From assembly GCF_020889705.1 (NCBI RefSeq), contig NZ_JACMYP010000009.1:1-64000 (forward strand): 64,000 bases of DNA, given 5' to 3'. The stretch comes from Bradyrhizobium altum (GTDB lineage Bacteria > Pseudomonadota > Alphaproteobacteria > Rhizobiales > Xanthobacteraceae). A program made the translations under genes and the position numbers. This document shows positions 61,052 to 64,000 of the stretch, piece by piece (within the stretch, counting starts at the first letter, position 1; each line of letters begins with the position of its first letter). The notes below the pieces were generated by a model. That model was not told where the DNA came from. It ran no database searches and saw nothing but the letters and a program-made list of their open reading frames with translations.

Positions 61052-61348
61052 ATGCTTGACCTTGACGTGTACGAAGACGAACGCGATGTGGTGGTCCTTG
61101 CCGACCTGCCTGGCCTTAACGAAGACGAGATCGAGGTCATGGTCGACGGTGACGTGCTCACCATTCTCGCCGAACCGAGCCTCGGACGGCACAAGTCGGA
61201 AGGCCGTTGTCGCGTGGGACGCTCGTTCAGATTCTTGGGCGTCATGCGGCTGCCATGTTCGGTCGACCCCGATCGAATGCAAGTTGATTTCGATGACGGT
61301 GTGCTGACGGTGCGGCTGCCGAAGCGAAAAGCCCGAGAGCAGAGCTGA
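61052..61348 (+). CDS. Short Hsp20-like protein
   Basis: 98 residues that form essentially only an alpha-crystallin domain: VYEDERDVVVLADLPGLNED and DFDDGVLTVRLPKRK. Compared with the 198-residue Hsp20 upstream it lacks the N-terminal arm and the C-terminal IxI tail. No strong ribosome site was seen before ATG 61052. It may be a second holdase or a truncated copy. Confidence 0.8.
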   Translation: MLDLDVYEDERDVVVLADLPGLNEDEIEVMVDGDVLTILAEPSLGRHKSEGRCRVGRSFRFLGVMRLPCSVDPDRMQVDFDDGVLTVRLPKRKAREQS

Positions 61349-61430
61349 GCGCGACGCGATCTGGCCGACGGATCGCTGACCGGTTCGTCGTTACGCTCGC
61401 CGACCGATTCATCCCTCCTCTGGGGTGACG

Positions 61431-61547
61431 TCAGCCTGTCAGGACGAGGCGGATCAGGCCGGCGACCAATCCGAGCGCGATGACGCTCGCGGCCCAAATC
61501 GCGGCCATCCAGGCCAGCCGCTTCCAGAGCGGAAGCTGGCTCTCCAT
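61431..61547 (-). CDS. DUF2474 small subunit of bd-type oxidase
   Basis: A 38-residue single-helix membrane peptide: MESQLPLWKRLAWM then AAIWAASVIALGLVAGLI, ending LTG. It matches DUF2474, a CydX-like subunit seen after cydAB-type genes. Its ATG overlaps the cydB stop by one base (TGATG), so it is translationally coupled. It is so short that standard gene finding may miss it. Confidence 0.88.
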   Translation of the reverse strand: MESQLPLWKRLAWMAAIWAASVIALGLVAGLIRLVLTG

Positions 61548-62551
61548 CAATGGTATCCGTGGACGCCGGCCTTGCCTCGGAACACCCAATAGGCCCAGCC
61601 CGTATAGGCGAGGATAACCGGGACGATGACCAGCGCGCCGACCAGCATGAAGGACTGGCTCTCGGGCGGTGCGGCCGCATCCCAGATCGTGACCGCGCGG
61701 GGGACGATATAGGGATAGATGCTGATGCCGAGACCGAGAAAGCCGAGCAGGAACAGCGCGAGTGCCATCGCGAAAGGCAGCCGCTCGAAATCGCGCTTAA
61801 GGCCCCAGAACAGGGTCGCCGCACAGATCGCGACCAGCAGCGGCACTTGCGCGGTGAGCAGCACGCCGGGTAGCGCAAACCAGCGCCGCCAGTAATCGTA
61901 ATGCAGGAAAGGCGTCGCTGCGCTCACCGCCGCAAGCGCAGCGAGCGTCCCGAGACCGAGCCAGAAGGCGAGGCGGCGCGCGTGGCGCTGGCTCGTTCCT
62001 TCGGTCTTCCAGATCAGCCAGGTTGCGCCCAGCAGGGCATAGCCGATGACGACGGCAATCCCGGTCAGCAGGCTGAATGGGCTTAGCCAGTCGAGCCAGC
62101 CGCCTGCATAGGCATCATTCTCCACCCGGACGCCCTGCAATATCGCGCCGAGCGTGATGCCCTGTGCCAGTGCTGCAACCACCGAGCCCAGAGAAAAGGC
62201 CATGTCCCACAACGCACGGTGGCCAGCGTCCCGCCAGCGGAATTCGAATGCGACGCCGCGGAACACGAGGCCGAGCAGCATCGCGATGATCAGCGGATAG
62301 GTCGCCGGGAGAATGATGGCATAGGCGAGCGGGAAAGCTGCGAACAGCCCGCCGCCGCCCATCACGAGCCAGGTCTCGTTGCCGTCCCACACCGGCGCGA
62401 TCGAGTTCATCGCCTGATCGCGCTCGTCGCCGATCGAAAAACTCGGGAACAGGATGCCGATGCCGAGGTCGAAGCCGTCCATCACGACATAGGCCATCAC
62501 GGCGAAGCCGATGATCGCCGCCCAGAAGATGGTGAGGTCGATGCTGATCAT
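61547..62551 (-). CDS. cydB: Cytochrome bd-type quinol oxidase subunit II
   Basis: A 334-residue membrane protein with about eight helices. ISIDLTIFWAAIIGFAVMAY and YVVMDGFDLGIGILFP open it, and PVWDGNETWLVMGGGGLFAA is the subunit II signature. It begins 5 bp after the cydA stop. With cydA and the DUF2474 gene it forms an oxidase operon for low-oxygen or stress respiration. Confidence 0.94.
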   Translation of the reverse strand: MISIDLTIFWAAIIGFAVMAYVVMDGFDLGIGILFPSFSIGDERDQAMNSIAPVWDGNETWLVMGGGGLFAAFPLAYAIILPATYPLIIAMLLGLVFRGVAFEFRWRDAGHRALWDMAFSLGSVVAALAQGITLGAILQGVRVENDAYAGGWLDWLSPFSLLTGIAVVIGYALLGATWLIWKTEGTSQRHARRLAFWLGLGTLAALAAVSAATPFLHYDYWRRWFALPGVLLTAQVPLLVAICAATLFWGLKRDFERLPFAMALALFLLGFLGLGISIYPYIVPRAVTIWDAAAPPESQSFMLVGALVIVPVILAYTGWAYWVFRGKAGVHGYH

Positions 62552-62556
62552 GGCAT

Positions 62557-63969
62557 TTACTCCCCAGCTGTCAGCGGCGCGCCGACACCTGCCGCCGGGG
62601 TGATGCCGGCCGCGCGCTGCGGCAGGTTCGGCAGCTCCGGCTCCTTCCGCTCCGGCGCCTTGGCCATCAGCCGGAGCAGATAATAGGTGCCGGCCCCGAA
62701 CGCGCTGAAATAGACCAGCACGAAAGCGATGAGCGAGGCGGCGACCGCGGGGGCAGCAAGCGGCGAATGCGATTCCGCGGTGCGCAGCAGGCCGTACACC
62801 GTGAAGGGTTGGCGGCCGACTTCGGTCGTGACCCATCCGGCGATCACGGCGATGAAGCCTGCCGGCCCCATCGCAACCGCGACGCGATGCAGCCAGCGCC
62901 AGTCGTAGAGCCTGCCGCGCGCGCGGGCGAAGAGGCTCCAGAGGCCGACACCGAGCATCGCAAACCCCAACGCCACCATGATCCGGAACGACCAGAACAC
63001 GATATGCGCAGGCGGCCAGTCCTCGCGCTGGAAGTCGGTGAGGCCCTGAAGCGGCGCATATGGATCATGCTTCAGGATCAGCGATCCGATGTGAGGTATC
63101 GAGACTTCGTAACGGACCCGCGCCTCGTCGTTGCTTGGGAAGCCGAACAGGATCAGCGGGGCGCCATTCGGACTCGGCTGATAGTCGCCCTCCATCGCCA
63201 GCACCTTGGCCGGCTGATGTTCCAGCGTGTTGAGCCCATGCGCGTCGCCGGCCAGGATCTGGATCGGCGCGACGATCGCGGCCATCCACATCGCCATCGA
63301 GAACATCTTGCGCGCGCCCGGATTGTCGCGGTCCCTGAGCAGATGCCAGGCGCCGACGGCGCCGACGACGAAAGCAGTGGTGAGATAGGCCGCGATCACG
63401 GTATGGACGAGGCGAAATGGAAAGCTCGCCGTAAAGATGATCGGCAGCCAGGAGTCGGCGGGCACGAACTGCCCCTTGGCGTTGATCGCAAAGCCCGCGG
63501 GCGTCTGCATCCAGCTGTTCACCGCGATGATCCAGGTCGCCGAGATCAGCGTGCCGAGCGCCACCATGCAGGTCGCGAAGAAATGCAGGCCCTTGCCGAC
63601 CTTGCTGATGCCGAACAGCATGACGCCGAGGAAGCCGGCTTCGAGGAAGAACGCTGTCAGCACCTCATAGGCCATGAGAGGACCGATGATCGGTCCTGCC
63701 TTGGTGGAGAACACCGACCAGTTGGTGCCGAACTGGTAGGACATGACGACGCCCGACACCACGCCCATGCCGAACGTGACCGCGAAGATCTTGAGCCAGT
63801 AGCGGTAGAGATTGGCGTAGACGCCTTCTCCCGTCTTCAGCCAGAGCGCCTCCAGCACCATCAGGTAGCTCGCGAGCCCGATCGAGAAGGCCGGGAAGAT
63901 GAAATGGAAGGAGACGGTGAACGCGAACTGCGCACGCGCCAGGATTACCGGGTCGAGTTGCCCAAGCAA
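62557..63969 (-). CDS. cydA: Cytochrome bd-type quinol oxidase subunit I
   Basis: A 470-residue membrane protein. RAQFAFTVSFHFIFPAFSIG carries the heme-ligand His, and GWVTTEVGRQPFTVYGLLRT is a subunit I hallmark. The quinol (Q) loop between KVLAMEGDYQ and the later helices is short, as in cyanide-insensitive CioA-type enzymes. The DUF2474 partner supports the CIO branch, but that assignment is inference. It starts 31 bp from the window end, so its promoter is not fully visible. Confidence 0.93.
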   Translation of the reverse strand: MLGQLDPVILARAQFAFTVSFHFIFPAFSIGLASYLMVLEALWLKTGEGVYANLYRYWLKIFAVTFGMGVVSGVVMSYQFGTNWSVFSTKAGPIIGPLMAYEVLTAFFLEAGFLGVMLFGISKVGKGLHFFATCMVALGTLISATWIIAVNSWMQTPAGFAINAKGQFVPADSWLPIIFTASFPFRLVHTVIAAYLTTAFVVGAVGAWHLLRDRDNPGARKMFSMAMWMAAIVAPIQILAGDAHGLNTLEHQPAKVLAMEGDYQPSPNGAPLILFGFPSNDEARVRYEVSIPHIGSLILKHDPYAPLQGLTDFQREDWPPAHIVFWSFRIMVALGFAMLGVGLWSLFARARGRLYDWRWLHRVAVAMGPAGFIAVIAGWVTTEVGRQPFTVYGLLRTAESHSPLAAPAVAASLIAFVLVYFSAFGAGTYYLLRLMAKAPERKEPELPNLPQRAAGITPAAGVGAPLTAGE

Positions 63970-64000
63970 TGTTGCCTCCCTATGAAACCGAAGCTCTCCG

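Overview
The window reads as chromosomal DNA of a high-GC alphaproteobacterium, most likely Bradyrhizobium or a close relative. The reasons are the strong GC-ending codon use, the family of palindromic repeats between genes, paired Lrp/AsnC regulators, and small proteins of a kind common in that group. No plasmid, phage, integrase or CRISPR array is visible. Everything here was read by eye from the sequence; family names rest on recognised motifs, not on a search.

Region 1 (about 0.2-9.2 kb) is a tyrosine/homogentisate catabolic block. It holds a MarR regulator, an FAD hydroxylase, a DUF2783 protein, a metallo-beta-lactamase-fold protein with altered metal-ligand positions, homogentisate dioxygenase (hmgA), fumarylacetoacetase (fahA), and 4-hydroxyphenylpyruvate dioxygenase (hppD) divergent from an Lrp/AsnC regulator. 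A 194-bp MITE-like element with a perfect 10-bp target duplication lies after fahA. Region 2 (9.4-14.5 kb) has an alpha-methylacyl-CoA-racemase-type gene and a CoxM/CoxL/CoxS-type molybdenum hydroxylase. The racemase gene and coxL each carry a one-base frameshift in a CG run.

Region 3 (14.9-22.2 kb) is a PQQ alcohol dehydrogenase with the aspartate that marks lanthanide-dependent enzymes, followed by a fusion of a periplasmic binding protein with cytochrome c. After these come two LuxR-type response regulators, a cytosolic hybrid histidine kinase and a FIST sensor. Region 4 (22.6-29.0 kb) has a chemoreceptor, an MFS transporter and the trehalose genes otsB-otsA. tRNA-Ser(GGA) follows at 29.6 kb.

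Region 5 (29.8-43.1 kb) is a catabolic cluster for an unknown substrate. It has an Lrp/AsnC regulator, a VOC protein, a flavin reductase, LivHMGF, a crotonase-creatininase fusion, a luciferase-like flavin monooxygenase, a second crotonase, an acyl-CoA synthetase, a Tat-exported binding protein and an AraC regulator. It looks like uptake, CoA activation and oxidative breakdown of an organic acid, possibly one containing an amide or lactam.

Region 6 (43.6-64 kb) is a protein-quality-control and oxidative-stress island. It has HdeD, GrpE, two Hsp20s, DnaK, DnaJ/CbpM, superoxide dismutase, a FlK-like thioesterase, ClpB, two DUF2171 proteins, a Dyp peroxidase, several small unknown proteins and a cydAB-type oxidase with a DUF2474 subunit. 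In its middle lies a sigma-54-dependent response regulator with its sensor kinase. Four intergenic regions of this island (before hdeD, hsp20, a 64-aa gene and sodB) share one architecture: two GACAA-N-TTGTC dyads with centres exactly 23 bp apart, then a -24/-12 sigma-54 promoter 60-62 bp downstream. This points to a dedicated sigma-54 stress regulon and is the most notable observation in the window.
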